64,000 nucleotides of DNA from an uncultured Lachnospiraceae bacterium (GTDB taxonomy: Bacteria > Bacillota > Clostridia > Lachnospirales > Lachnospiraceae): assembly GCA_944380605.1 (NCBI GenBank), contig CALWIA010000021.1, positions 1 through 64,000 on the forward strand, written 5' to 3'. Below the pieces are notes generated by a model that did no database searches, was not told where the DNA came from, and saw only the letters and a program-made list of their open reading frames with translations. Made by a program: the position numbers and the translations under genes. Below are positions 33,957-41,757 of this stretch, in pieces; positions within the stretch are counted from its first letter, which is position 1, and every line of letters begins with the position of its first letter.

Positions 33957-33985
33957 ATTATAAATCCGCCGGCGCGGATTGTCAC
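33957..33985 (-). promoter_or_regulatory. promoter of the 76-residue gene with operator-like palindrome
   Basis: On the minus strand: GTGACA, a 17-base spacer, TATAAT. The spacer is filled by the inverted repeat AATCCGC-CGGC-GCGGATT (33963-33980). Confidence 0.75.
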
Positions 33986-34023
33986 GGAAATCCTGCTTTC
34001 CGCTTTTCCCTTTGCAGGTTTTG

Positions 34024-34032
34024 TGGTAAAAT
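34024..34032 (+). promoter_or_regulatory. extended -10 element before the decarboxylase-like gene
   Basis: TGG-TAAAAT, an extended -10, without a clear -35. It lies 54 bases before the start at 34086. Confidence 0.4.
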
Positions 34033-34085
34033 GTTACCGGCGCGGGCGAAACCCGCGGACACAGGAAACAGAAGGGAGACCGGGA

Positions 34086-35546
34086 ATGAAGCAGGCAGAA
34101 GACGGGCGGCAGGGGAATCTGTATCAGGCGCTGCTGGAATACAGCGGACAGGGCGTATATCCGTTTCACATGCCGGGGCACAAACGGCGGACGGAGGATC
34201 CGTTTCTGCGGGATTTCCCGAATCCATTTTCCATAGACATCACGGAGATTCACGGGTTTGACAATCTGCACCATGCCGAGGGGATTCTGCGGGAATCCAT
34301 GGACCGGATGGCGGCGGTGTACGGAGCGGACCGCTCGTATTACCTGGTGAACGGCAGCAGCAGCGGAGTGCTGAGCGCCGTTTCCGCCGTTTCCGACAAT
34401 TCAGGCACAATTCTCATGGCGAGGAACTGCCATAAATCCGCGTATCACGGGGTCTTTTTGAATCGTATGCGGACTGCATACACTTATCCACAAATCCACG
34501 GAGAATTCGGTGTACAATGTGGATTAGTACCGTCGGAAATTGAAAAATTGTTGAATCAAAATGTGGATATCTCCGCGGTTTTTGTAGTTTCGCCGACTTA
34601 TGATGGAATTGTGTCGGATATTAAAAAAATCGCGAATCTTTGTCACGAAAGAAAAATTCCACTGGTAGCAGATGAAGCCCACGGAGCCCATTTTCCCTTT
34701 GGAAGCCAGTTTCCGGCGTCCGCGCTGGAAGCGGGGGCAGACGTAGTGATCCAGAGCCTGCACAAGACCCTGCCGTCTCTGACCCAGACGGCGGTGCTGC
34801 ATGTAAAAGAGGGCCTGGTGGATGTGGACCGGCTGGAACATTATCTTCAGATCTATCAGAGCAGCAGTCCCTCCTATGTGTTTATGGCTGCCATGGAACG
34901 CTGCGTTTCTTATATGAATGGAGAGGGACGGCGGCGGATGGACTCGTTTTACCAACGGATCCTGGCTCTCCGCCGGGAGCTGGAAGGCATGCGGTGCCTG
35001 CGCCTGCTGGACGCGTCGGCGAAAGGCACGTACGGCATATACGATCTGGACCTTTCCAAAATCGTGATTTCCACCAGGAAGGCGCGGATTACAGGGGAGG
35101 AGCTGGACCGGCGGCTTCGGGAAGAAGCGGGACTGGAAATGGAGATGTGCACGGCGGATTCGGTGACCGCCATTACCAGCCTTATGGATACAGAAGAAGG
35201 ACTGAACCGGCTGAAAGAGGCGCTTCTGGAGGCGGACCGGCGGCTGGAGAAGCGCGTTCCGGCAGAGAGGCCGGCAGAACCGCTGCCGCCGATTCCTGCT
35301 GCCCGGCCGGTGATGACGATTTATGAGGCCTGGAACCGGCCGAAAAAGCCGGTGCCGCTGGAACAGAGCGCAGGGCATATCTCCGGAGAATATGTGTACC
35401 TGTATCCGCCGGGCATTCCGATTCTGGCGCCGGGCGAGGAAATCCTGCCCCAGGCGGCGGAAACCATGATCCGGTATAAAGAGTCGGGGCTTGCGCTGCA
35501 GGGGCTGAAGGATTACCGGGCGGAAACCATACAGGTGCTGCGGTAA
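34086..35546 (+). CDS. Orn/Lys/Arg decarboxylase family (fold-type I PLP) protein
   Basis: The protein has 486 residues. The N-terminal signature PFHMPGHKRR and FSIDITEIHGFDNLH is typical of this family, followed by GADRSYYLVNGSSSG and the aspartate pocket VADEAHGAHFPF. The PLP lysine is in IQSLHKTLPSLTQTA. A C-terminal domain ends with EYVYLYPPGIPILAPGE, which reads the amino-acid end. It resembles Bacillus YaaO, which also lies near tmk and holB. Family members decarboxylate Lys, Arg or Orn, but the exact substrate cannot be read from the sequence. The start at 34086 follows a GGGAG site. It is 29 bases upstream of tmk. Confidence 0.85.
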   Translation: MKQAEDGRQGNLYQALLEYSGQGVYPFHMPGHKRRTEDPFLRDFPNPFSIDITEIHGFDNLHHAEGILRESMDRMAAVYGADRSYYLVNGSSSGVLSAVSAVSDNSGTILMARNCHKSAYHGVFLNRMRTAYTYPQIHGEFGVQCGLVPSEIEKLLNQNVDISAVFVVSPTYDGIVSDIKKIANLCHERKIPLVADEAHGAHFPFGSQFPASALEAGADVVIQSLHKTLPSLTQTAVLHVKEGLVDVDRLEHYLQIYQSSSPSYVFMAAMERCVSYMNGEGRRRMDSFYQRILALRRELEGMRCLRLLDASAKGTYGIYDLDLSKIVISTRKARITGEELDRRLREEAGLEMEMCTADSVTAITSLMDTEEGLNRLKEALLEADRRLEKRVPAERPAEPLPPIPAARPVMTIYEAWNRPKKPVPLEQSAGHISGEYVYLYPPGIPILAPGEEILPQAAETMIRYKESGLALQGLKDYRAETIQVLR

Positions 35547-35575
35547 CAGACGAAAAAGAAAGAAGGACAAAAACC

Positions 35576-36271
35576 ATGGGAAAACTGCTGGTGATTGAAG
35601 GAAGCGATGGAAGCGGAAAAGCGACGCAGACGAAACTGCTGTATGAAGCGCTGCAGGGCGCGGGAAAAGCGGTGCGGATGGTATCTTACCCCAACTATGA
35701 CAGCCCTTCCTCCGCGCTGGTGAAAATGTACCTGGGCAGCCAGTTCGGCGAGGATCCCCGCGGGGTAAACCCCTACGTGGCCTCTTCTTTCTATGCGGTG
35801 GATCGGTTCGCATCTTATCTGAAAGACTGGAAGGAATTTTATGAGGCGGATCCGGAACACGTGGTCATCTGCGACCGGTATGTCACCAGCAACATGCTGC
35901 ACCAGGCGGCAAAACTGGATTCCGAAGAAGAAAAAGAACGGTTTCTGGACTGGGAATACGATTTCGAATATGTAAAAGGCGGACTGCCTGTGCCGGACGC
36001 TGTATTTTTCCTGGACGTGCCGCCGGAGATCACCTTCCGGCTGATGAAAGACCGGGAAAACAAAATGACCCACCAGGCAGCCAAAGATATTCACGAATCC
36101 AACCCCCGCTTTCTCATTCAGTCCTACGAAAACAGCCGGCTGCTCTGCCGGAAATACCACTGGATTTCCATTCCCTGCTGCACAGAAGACGGGATCCTGA
36201 AGCCCATAGCAGAAATCCACCAGGCCATTTGCCGGCATCTGCATATACAGCCCGCAAAAAGTATGGTATAA
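35576..36271 (+). CDS. tmk: thymidylate kinase
   Basis: The protein has 231 residues. The P-loop is GSDGSGK (about 9-15) and the nucleotide-site motif DRYVTSN is near 101. The base-site region FYAVDRFAS and a lid region follow. It converts dTMP to dTDP. The lid and C-terminus are slightly longer than in the 210-residue enzymes. The neighbours are those of Bacillus (yaaO-like gene, tmk, holB, ricT). An AGAAGGA site precedes the ATG. The last codons overlap an extended -10-like TGGTATAAT (36265-36273). Confidence 0.93.
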   Translation: MGKLLVIEGSDGSGKATQTKLLYEALQGAGKAVRMVSYPNYDSPSSALVKMYLGSQFGEDPRGVNPYVASSFYAVDRFASYLKDWKEFYEADPEHVVICDRYVTSNMLHQAAKLDSEEEKERFLDWEYDFEYVKGGLPVPDAVFFLDVPPEITFRLMKDRENKMTHQAAKDIHESNPRFLIQSYENSRLLCRKYHWISIPCCTEDGILKPIAEIHQAICRHLHIQPAKSMV

Positions 36272-36400
36272 TAAGAGCACTTGGCGAGGTTTTTTCGAGC
36301 CTAGTGCGAGTCATACCTGGCTGCTTAGCAAATCGGAGCCGAAGGCGAACGATGCGCTTAGCAGACATGGTATAATGTCCACGAATGCATTAAGCAGTGC

Positions 36401-36466
36401 GGCAGATGACAGCTGTCGTGGAGGCGTCGTGCTTGCACGTAAGCATCCAGACAGCTGTCAGATGCC
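36401..36466. repeat. 66-base inverted repeat with nested hairpin
   Basis: The left arm (36401-36422) and right arm (36446-36466) pair at 19 positions, with one two-base internal mismatch and one bulge. The core of each arm is TGACAGCTGTC. A smaller hairpin (TGCTT...AAGCA, 36430-36445) fills the loop. No run of T follows, so this is not a simple terminator. Confidence 0.85.
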
Positions 36467-36470
36467 ATAG

Positions 36471-36590
36471 GGCGCAAGCCCGTGAGCGAACGAACGAAGT
36501 TCGTGAGCGCGCACTGCGCTGATGGAGCAAGGCGCAAGCCCGTGAGCGAGGAAACGAAGTTCCCGAGCGCGCACTGCGCCGGGCGAATAA
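36471..36590. repeat. two 60-bp tandem repeats with compensatory stem changes
   Basis: Two copies of a 60-base unit begin GGCGCAAGCCCGTGAGCGA and end near GCGCGCACTGCGC. In the middle, unit 1 has ACGAA...TTCGT and unit 2 has GGAAA...TTCCC. Two of the three changed pairs keep base pairing (A-T to G-C and C-G to G-C), the third becomes A-C. Confidence 0.85.
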
Positions 36591-36607
36591 GGAAGGGAGG
36601 AAGTTTT

Positions 36608-37600
36608 ATGCCGGGTTTTCAGGACATTGTCGGCCACGACACCATAAAAGAACATTTTCAGAAGGCGATCGAGTCCCATAAAATTTCCCACGCCTATATT
36701 CTCTCCGGAGAGGCCGGCATGGGCCGCAAGTCTCTGGCCCACGCCTTTGCCCTGACACTTTTGTGCGAGAAAGGCTTGAGCCAGCCTTGCATGGAGTGCC
36801 ACGCCTGCCGCCAGGTCCTGTCAGGCAATCATCCGGATCTGATCCACGTAACCCATGAGAAGCCGGGAAGCATCGGCGTAGACGACATCCGGGAGCAGAT
36901 CAACGATACCATTTCCATCCGCCCCTACAGCAGCTATTACAAAATCTACATTGTGGACGAGGCGGAAAAGATGACGGTGCAGGCGCAGAACGCGCTTCTG
37001 AAAACCATAGAAGAACCGCCTTCCTACGCGGTCATCATCCTGCTGACCACCAATCCGGACGCGTTCCTGCCTACGATTCTGTCCCGCTGCGTGCAGCTGA
37101 AGCTGAAGCCGCTGCGCGATTCTGTCATCCGCGACTATCTGATCGGCACCATGCACATACCGGAAAGCGACGCGGAACTGTATGCCGCCTTTGCCAGAGG
37201 CAATCTGGGCAAAGCCATCCGCCTGGCGGAGTCAGAGGACTTCCGCCGTATGTATGAAGAACTGATCCGGATTCTCAAAGGAATCCGGACTATGGATATA
37301 TCGGAACTGCTGGAGAACATCCGCAGGCTGAAGGATCAGGACATGGACCTTCACGAATGCCTGGACTTTATGCAGATCTGGTACCGGGACGCGCTGATGT
37401 TCAAAGTGACCAAGGACGCCAATCTGCTGGTGTTCAAAGAAGAATTCACGGCCATCAACGAACTGAGCACCGCGGTGGGATACGAAGGATTCGAGCATAT
37501 TCTGCAGGCCATTGACAAGGCCAGAATCCGACTGGACGCCAATGTAAATATGGAACTTGCCATGGAGCTGATGCTTCTGGTGATGAAGGAGAATGGATAG
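36608..37600 (+). CDS. holB: DNA polymerase III delta' subunit (clamp loader)
   Basis: About 330 residues. An AAA+ fold with GEAGMGRKS at about 34-42, a Walker A loop with an extra Arg between Gly and Lys, so ATP binding is doubtful, as in many delta' subunits. A four-Cys zinc module follows (CEKGLSQPCMECHAC), then the Walker-B-like YIVDEAEKM and the SRC motif (LSRCVQL) that supplies the arginine finger. The start is ATG 36608, set by GGAAGGGAGG; an in-frame extension upstream runs through the palindromic repeats and is rejected. It stops directly before ricT (no gap). Confidence 0.9.
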   Translation: MPGFQDIVGHDTIKEHFQKAIESHKISHAYILSGEAGMGRKSLAHAFALTLLCEKGLSQPCMECHACRQVLSGNHPDLIHVTHEKPGSIGVDDIREQINDTISIRPYSSYYKIYIVDEAEKMTVQAQNALLKTIEEPPSYAVIILLTTNPDAFLPTILSRCVQLKLKPLRDSVIRDYLIGTMHIPESDAELYAAFARGNLGKAIRLAESEDFRRMYEELIRILKGIRTMDISELLENIRRLKDQDMDLHECLDFMQIWYRDALMFKVTKDANLLVFKEEFTAINELSTAVGYEGFEHILQAIDKARIRLDANVNMELAMELMLLVMKENG

Positions 37601-38524
37601 ATGACAAAAGTAATTGGAGTAAGATTCCGCAACGCGGGAAAAATCTATTATTTTTCCCCGGGCAAATATGAAATCGCCGCCGGCCAGCATGTGATTGTGG
37701 AAACCGCCAGAGGCATCGAGTACGGCTACGTGGTGCTGGGCACCCGGGAAGTGGAAGACAACAAAGTGGTGCAGCCGTTAAAGCAGGTCATCCGCATGGC
37801 GAACAAAGAGGACGAGGCGCTGGAAGCGGCCAACAAGAAAAAAGAAAAAGACGCGTTCCGCGTCTGTCAGGAAAAAATCCGGAAGCACAATCTGGAGATG
37901 AAGCTCATCGACGTGGAATACACCTTTGACAACAACAAGATTCTGTTTTATTTTACCGCAGATGGACGGATCGATTTCCGGGAACTGGTCAAGGATCTGG
38001 CGTCGGTATTCAAGACCCGCATTGAACTGCGGCAGGTGGGCGTCCGGGACGAGACCAAGATCATGGGCGGCGTGGGAATCTGCGGCCGTCCGCTGTGCTG
38101 CCACACCTACCTCTCCGATTTCGCGCCGGTGTCCATCCGGATGGCCAAAGAACAGAACCTGTCCCTGAATCCCACCAAGATTTCCGGCGTCTGCGGCCGC
38201 CTGATGTGCTGCCTGAAAAACGAAGAGGAAACGTACGAGTACTTGAACAGCAAACTGCCGGGCGTCGGCGATTATGTGACCACCGACGACGGATTGAAAG
38301 GCGAAGTACACAGCGTCAACGTGCTGCGGCAGCTGGTGAAGGTCGTGGTTACGGTGGACAAGGATGAAAAAGAGATCCGGGAGTACAAGGCGGAGCAGCT
38401 GAAATTCCGGCCCAGAAGGAAGAAAGAAAGGGCTTCCGTACAGGACGCGGAGTTAAAAAAGCTGGAAGCCATGGAGAAGAAAGAAGGAAAATCCAAATCC
38501 GGCGGAAAAGAAGGGAAAAAATAA
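37601..38524 (+). CDS. ricT: RicT/YaaT-type PSP1-domain protein
   Basis: The protein has 307 residues. The PSP1 C-terminal domain (about 55-150) and the cysteine-rich motif MGGVGICGRPLCCHTYL with GVCGRLMCCLKNEEETYEYL are highly conserved in YaaT/RicT. The Lys-rich tail (about 260-307) is low complexity. In Bacillus, RicT joins RicA and RicF in an iron-sulphur Y-complex that stimulates RNase Y cleavage of certain mRNAs and affects sporulation. The gene starts one base after holB ends. A terminator follows. Confidence 0.92.
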   Translation: MTKVIGVRFRNAGKIYYFSPGKYEIAAGQHVIVETARGIEYGYVVLGTREVEDNKVVQPLKQVIRMANKEDEALEAANKKKEKDAFRVCQEKIRKHNLEMKLIDVEYTFDNNKILFYFTADGRIDFRELVKDLASVFKTRIELRQVGVRDETKIMGGVGICGRPLCCHTYLSDFAPVSIRMAKEQNLSLNPTKISGVCGRLMCCLKNEEETYEYLNSKLPGVGDYVTTDDGLKGEVHSVNVLRQLVKVVVTVDKDEKEIREYKAEQLKFRPRRKKERASVQDAELKKLEAMEKKEGKSKSGGKEGKK

Positions 38525-38545
38525 GAAAAAACGGACAGAATCCGT

Positions 38546-38624
38546 AAAAATACCCTGCGGCATTCCCCGGCCCTTTGTCGGGCAGACAAAAGGCGGATTT
38601 GCAGGAAAGCCGCAGGGTATTTTT
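38546..38624 (+). terminator. long-loop terminator after ricT
   Basis: AAATACCCTGCGGC pairs with GCCGCAGGGTATTTTT across a 47-base middle. The T run is part of the right arm. Confidence 0.8.
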
Positions 38625-38667
38625 ATGCCTGAAGAGAACGGAAACGGTATCAAAAGAGAAGGAAATG

Positions 38668-38676
38668 TGCTACAAT
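38668..38676 (+). promoter_or_regulatory. extended -10 before the trmN-like gene
   Basis: TGC-TACAAT, without a good -35. A transcript from it would start near 38683, after the ATG at 38675, which favours ATG 38720 as the start of the next gene. Confidence 0.45.
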
Positions 38677-38719
38677 GGCCGTAGAAAGGGAGATAGACGA
38701 GAGAAAGGAAGCTTCGCGT

Positions 38720-39457
38720 ATGCCGGTGGAAATAAAAGAAGGGGAACGGCTGGACGACCTGCAGAGAAACGGGTACCGGATTCTTCAGAATAAAGAGCGG
38801 TTCTGTTTCGGCATGGACGCGGTTCTGCTGGCCGGTTTTGCCGGCGTAAAGCCGGGGGAGCGGGTGATAGACCTGGGCACCGGCACCGGGATTATCCCCA
38901 TTCTTCTGGAGGGAAGGTACGGGGGAGACCAGTATACGGGGCTGGAAATCCAGGAAGAAATGGCGGATATGGCCGCCAGAAGCGTGGCCCTCAACGGGCT
39001 GGAAGACAAGATTTCCATAGTGCAGGGGGATATCAACGGCGCGGCCAGGCGGTTCGGCCTGTCGTCTTTTGACGTGGTAACCTGCAATCCCCCGTATATG
39101 AGAGGATCCCACGGGCTGAAGAACCCCCAGGCGCCCAAAGCCATTGCCCGCCACGAAGTGCTCTGCACCCTGGAAGACGTGGTGCGGGAGGCGGCGGGGC
39201 TGCTGCGGCCCGGCGGACGGTTTTACATGGTGCACCGGCCGAGGCGCCTGTCGGAGATCATGGCGGCGCTTCACCGTTGGCATCTGGAGCCGAAGCGGAT
39301 GAAACTGGTGCACCCCTTCGTGGACCGGGAGGCCAATATGGTGCTGCTGGAGGCGGTCCGGGGCGGCGGCGTCATGATGAAGGTGGAGGCGCCGGTGATC
39401 GTGTTTCAGGCCCCCGGCGTGTACAGCAGAGAGATCCGGGACGTATACGGATACTGA
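38720..39457 (+). CDS. tRNA1(Val)-A37 N6-methyltransferase-like (YabB/TrmN6 family)
   Basis: About 245 residues. A class I S-adenosylmethionine fold has VIDLGTGTGIIPILL (motif I), an acidic residue in YTGLEIQEEM, and the N6-adenine signature CNPPYMRG. A short N-terminal strand region (RFCFGMDAVLLAGF) is typical of the YabB/TrmN family. An AAAGGAAG site stands about eight bases before ATG 38720; ATG 38675 would add 15 residues. It lies just upstream of rsmI, as in Bacillus. Confidence 0.85.
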   Translation: MPVEIKEGERLDDLQRNGYRILQNKERFCFGMDAVLLAGFAGVKPGERVIDLGTGTGIIPILLEGRYGGDQYTGLEIQEEMADMAARSVALNGLEDKISIVQGDINGAARRFGLSSFDVVTCNPPYMRGSHGLKNPQAPKAIARHEVLCTLEDVVREAAGLLRPGGRFYMVHRPRRLSEIMAALHRWHLEPKRMKLVHPFVDREANMVLLEAVRGGGVMMKVEAPVIVFQAPGVYSREIRDVYGY

Positions 39458-39475
39458 CGGCAGGAGAGACGGAGC

Positions 39476-40315
39476 ATGGAAGGAAAACTGTATTTGTGCG
39501 CGACGCCCATAGGCAATCTGGAAGACATTACGCTGCGGGTGCTGCAGACGTTAAAGGATGTGGATCTGATCGCGGCGGAGGATACCCGGCACAGCATCAA
39601 GCTGCTGAACCATTTCGGGATCCGGACGCCGATGACCAGCTATCATGAATACAACAAGATTGAGAAAGCCAGGGAACTGGTGGAGCGGATGCGGGAGGGC
39701 CTGCAGGTGGCGCTGGTGACTGACGCCGGCACGCCGGGGATCTCGGACCCCGGCGAGGAACTGGTGCGGCAGTGCCGGGAAGCGGGCATCGCGGTGACGT
39801 CTCTGCCGGGGCCGGCGGCCTGCATTACGGCGCTGACCATGTCGGGGCTGCCCACCCGGCGCTTCTGCTTCGAGGCCTTTCTGCCTTCCGATAAAAAGGA
39901 AAAGCAGTGGATTCTGGAGGAACTGAAGCAGGAAACCCGGACCATCGTGCTGTACGAGGCGCCTCACCGGCTGGTCCGCACGCTGGAAGAGCTGCGGGAA
40001 GCCCTGGGCGACCGGCGGCTGGTGATCTGCCGGGAACTGACCAAGAAATACGAAGAAGCCTATTCCGCCACGTTTTCGGAGGCACTGAAGCGCTATGAGG
40101 AAGAAGAGCCCAAAGGCGAGTGCGTGCTGGTGATCGAGGGCCGGTCCATTTCCCAGATTCGGGAAGAGATCAGCCACAGCTGGGACTCCATGAGCCTGGC
40201 GGAGCATGTGGCGTATTATGAAGACCAGGGAGAGACCCGCAAGGAGGCCATGCGGCTGGCGGCCCGGGACCGGGGAATCAGCCGGCGGGATGTATACCAG
40301 GAACTGATGCGGTAA
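39476..40315 (+). CDS. rsmI: 16S rRNA (cytidine-1402-2'-O)-methyltransferase
   Basis: A 279-residue SPOUT-unlike, tetrapyrrole-methylase-fold enzyme. Motifs: LYLCATPIGNLEDITLRVL at the start, LIAAEDTRHS, VALVTDAGTPGISDPG and SLPGPAACITAL. It methylates the ribose of C1402 in 16S rRNA and tunes decoding. The start follows GGAGAGACGGAGC. It closes the tmk-to-rsmI gene block, with no clear terminator in the 37 bases before the next promoter. Confidence 0.94.
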   Translation: MEGKLYLCATPIGNLEDITLRVLQTLKDVDLIAAEDTRHSIKLLNHFGIRTPMTSYHEYNKIEKARELVERMREGLQVALVTDAGTPGISDPGEELVRQCREAGIAVTSLPGPAACITALTMSGLPTRRFCFEAFLPSDKKEKQWILEELKQETRTIVLYEAPHRLVRTLEELREALGDRRLVICRELTKKYEEAYSATFSEALKRYEEEEPKGECVLVIEGRSISQIREEISHSWDSMSLAEHVAYYEDQGETRKEAMRLAARDRGISRRDVYQELMR

Positions 40316-40352
40316 TTCCCGCAGTTTGTTTCCGGTATCTTCTAAATTATTC

Positions 40353-40380
40353 TTGACAAACAGGCAGAGGCTCTTATAAT
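40353..40380 (+). promoter_or_regulatory. fatty-acid operon promoter
   Basis: TTGACA, a 16-base spacer, TATAAT: both boxes are perfect. It is the only obvious promoter for the eleven-gene operon that follows. Confidence 0.9.
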
Positions 40381-40382
40381 AT

Positions 40383-40401
40383 TATTTTGAAAATCAAAAT
40401 A
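40383..40401 (+). promoter_or_regulatory. FabT-type operator
   Basis: TATTTTGA-AAA-TCAAAATA is a perfect 8-base inverted repeat with a 3-base centre. It contains the TTTGA-N3-TCAAA pattern of FabT (MarR-family) operators. It begins two bases after the -10 and covers the likely transcript start, so a bound repressor would block initiation. Confidence 0.75.
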
Positions 40402-40445
40402 TTATGCAGAAACAGGGAATTCAACAGATCTGAGGGAATGGAAAA

Positions 40446-41423
40446 ATGGAGATAAAAATCATCGGAACGGGTTCGTTTGTGCCGGAACACGCGGTCACCA
40501 ATGACGATCTGGCGGCGATTGTGGACACCAGCGACGAATGGATCCGTACCAGAACCGGAATCCGGGAGAGACGGATTTCGGAAGGCGAGGGAACGTCCCG
40601 CATGGCGGCGGAAGCGGCGAAGCGGGCGCTGGAAAACGCGGGTATTAAGGCGGAAGAACTGGATATGATTCTATTGGGGACTTCCACGCCGGACTGCTGC
40701 TTTCCCAGCGGGGCCTGCGAGGTGCAGGCCGAGATCGGCGCGGTAAACGCGGCGGCCTATGATTTAAGCGCCGCCTGTTCCGGGTTTATTTTCGCGCTGA
40801 ACACGGCGTACAGTTTCCTGGCAGCCGGTCTGTACCGCACCATTCTGGTGATTGGAGCGGACTGCTTAAGCAAAATCGTGGACTGGAGCGACCGCAGCAC
40901 CTGCGTGCTGTTCGGCGATGGAGCCGGAGCGGCGGTGGTGCGGGCGGAAGAAGGAGACGGCGGCCGGTTTCACATGCTGATGGGATCCGACGGGCAGAGG
41001 GGCCCGGTGCTGGCCTGCACGTCCCGTACCGTCGGCAATTTCCGGACGGGCACGAAGCCGCAGCTGGGATATATGACCATGGACGGCCAGGAAGTGTTCA
41101 AATTCGCGGTGAAGAAAGTGCCGGAGATCATCGAGCAGGTGACGGAGGAAGCCGGCGTTTCTCTGGAGGACGTCCGCTGGTTCATTCTGCACCAGGCCAA
41201 TTACCGGATTTCCGAATCCATAGCCAAGCGGCTGAAGGTCTCCATGGACCGGATCCCCATGAACATAGAATCCTACGGCAACACGTCGGCGGCTACGGTT
41301 CCCGTGCTGTTAGACGAGATGAACCGGCAGGGGAAACTGAAAAAAGGCGATCTGCTGGTGCTGGCCGGCTTCGGCGGCGGCCTGACCTGGGGAGCCACGC
41401 TGTTTACATGGCAGATGGGATAG
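40446..41423 (+). CDS. fabH: beta-ketoacyl-ACP synthase III
   Basis: A 325-residue thiolase-fold enzyme that starts fatty-acid chains by joining acetyl-CoA (or branched acyl-CoA) to malonyl-ACP. The catalytic triad is visible: Cys in YDLSAACSGF (about 113), His in LHQANYRI (about 246) and Asn in SYGNTSAA (about 276). It is first in the operon, 45 bases after the operator. The end runs into a hairpin before acpP. Confidence 0.95.
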   Translation: MEIKIIGTGSFVPEHAVTNDDLAAIVDTSDEWIRTRTGIRERRISEGEGTSRMAAEAAKRALENAGIKAEELDMILLGTSTPDCCFPSGACEVQAEIGAVNAAAYDLSAACSGFIFALNTAYSFLAAGLYRTILVIGADCLSKIVDWSDRSTCVLFGDGAGAAVVRAEEGDGGRFHMLMGSDGQRGPVLACTSRTVGNFRTGTKPQLGYMTMDGQEVFKFAVKKVPEIIEQVTEEAGVSLEDVRWFILHQANYRISESIAKRLKVSMDRIPMNIESYGNTSAATVPVLLDEMNRQGKLKKGDLLVLAGFGGGLTWGATLFTWQMG

Positions 41424-41425
41424 TC

Positions 41426-41453
41426 AAAGCCCTGCCGGTTTTCCGGCGGCTTT
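41426..41453 (+). other. intercistronic hairpin between fabH and acpP
   Basis: AAAGCC...GCCGG, loop TTTT, CCGGC...GGCTTT, followed by CTATATATGG rather than a run of T. It may trim or stabilise the downstream mRNA or act as a weak attenuator. The rest of the 100-base gap is A-rich. Confidence 0.65.
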
Positions 41454-41525
41454 CTATATATGGAGGCGCCCAGCGCTTCCGGAACAAAAAAATAAAATTT
41501 TTAGCAGGAAAAAGGAGAAGAAACC

Positions 41526-41756
41526 ATGTTAGAGAAGATGAAAGAACTGATTGCGGACCAGCTGAGCGTAGATGCGGACAGCATCACCGAGAATTCCAAA
41601 TTCAAAGACGACCTGGGCGCGGATTCCCTGGATCTGTTTGAACTGGTTATGGCTCTGGAAGACGAGTATTCCGTAGAGATTCCGGCAGAAGATCTGGAGA
41701 AGCTGACCACCGTCGGCGAGGTTATGGCATATCTGAAGGAAAAAGGCGTGGAGTAA
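41526..41756 (+). CDS. acpP: acyl carrier protein
   Basis: A 76-residue acidic four-helix protein. The phosphopantetheine serine is in LGADSLDLFELVM (Ser about 36). It carries growing acyl chains for every enzyme of the operon. An AAGGAG site precedes the start, and the gene ends one base before fabK begins. Confidence 0.96.
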   Translation: MLEKMKELIADQLSVDADSITENSKFKDDLGADSLDLFELVMALEDEYSVEIPAEDLEKLTTVGEVMAYLKEKGVE

Positions 41757-41757
41757 T

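Larger units (their letters stand above)
36272..36607. other. repeat-rich spacer between tmk and holB
   Basis: The 336 bases contain no convincing gene but several structured elements, listed separately. The sequence TGGTATAAT occurs twice (36265-36273 and 36369-36377), each an extended -10 box. Segments related to GCTTAGCA recur (36322-36330 and 36356-36363). The region ends in GGAAGGGAGG, the ribosome site of holB. It has the look of a cluster of mobile-like palindromic extragenic repeats inserted in a conserved operon. Confidence 0.7.

Noticed and set aside
36482..36607. Upstream extension of holB
   Set aside because: The frame is open but runs through the palindromic repeats. The GGAAGGGAGG site and AAA+ start fit ATG 36608.
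41424..41525. Terminator and separate promoter for acpP onwards
   Set aside because: The hairpin at 41426-41453 has no T run, and I find no -35/-10 pair in the A-rich rest, so the genes are kept in one operon.
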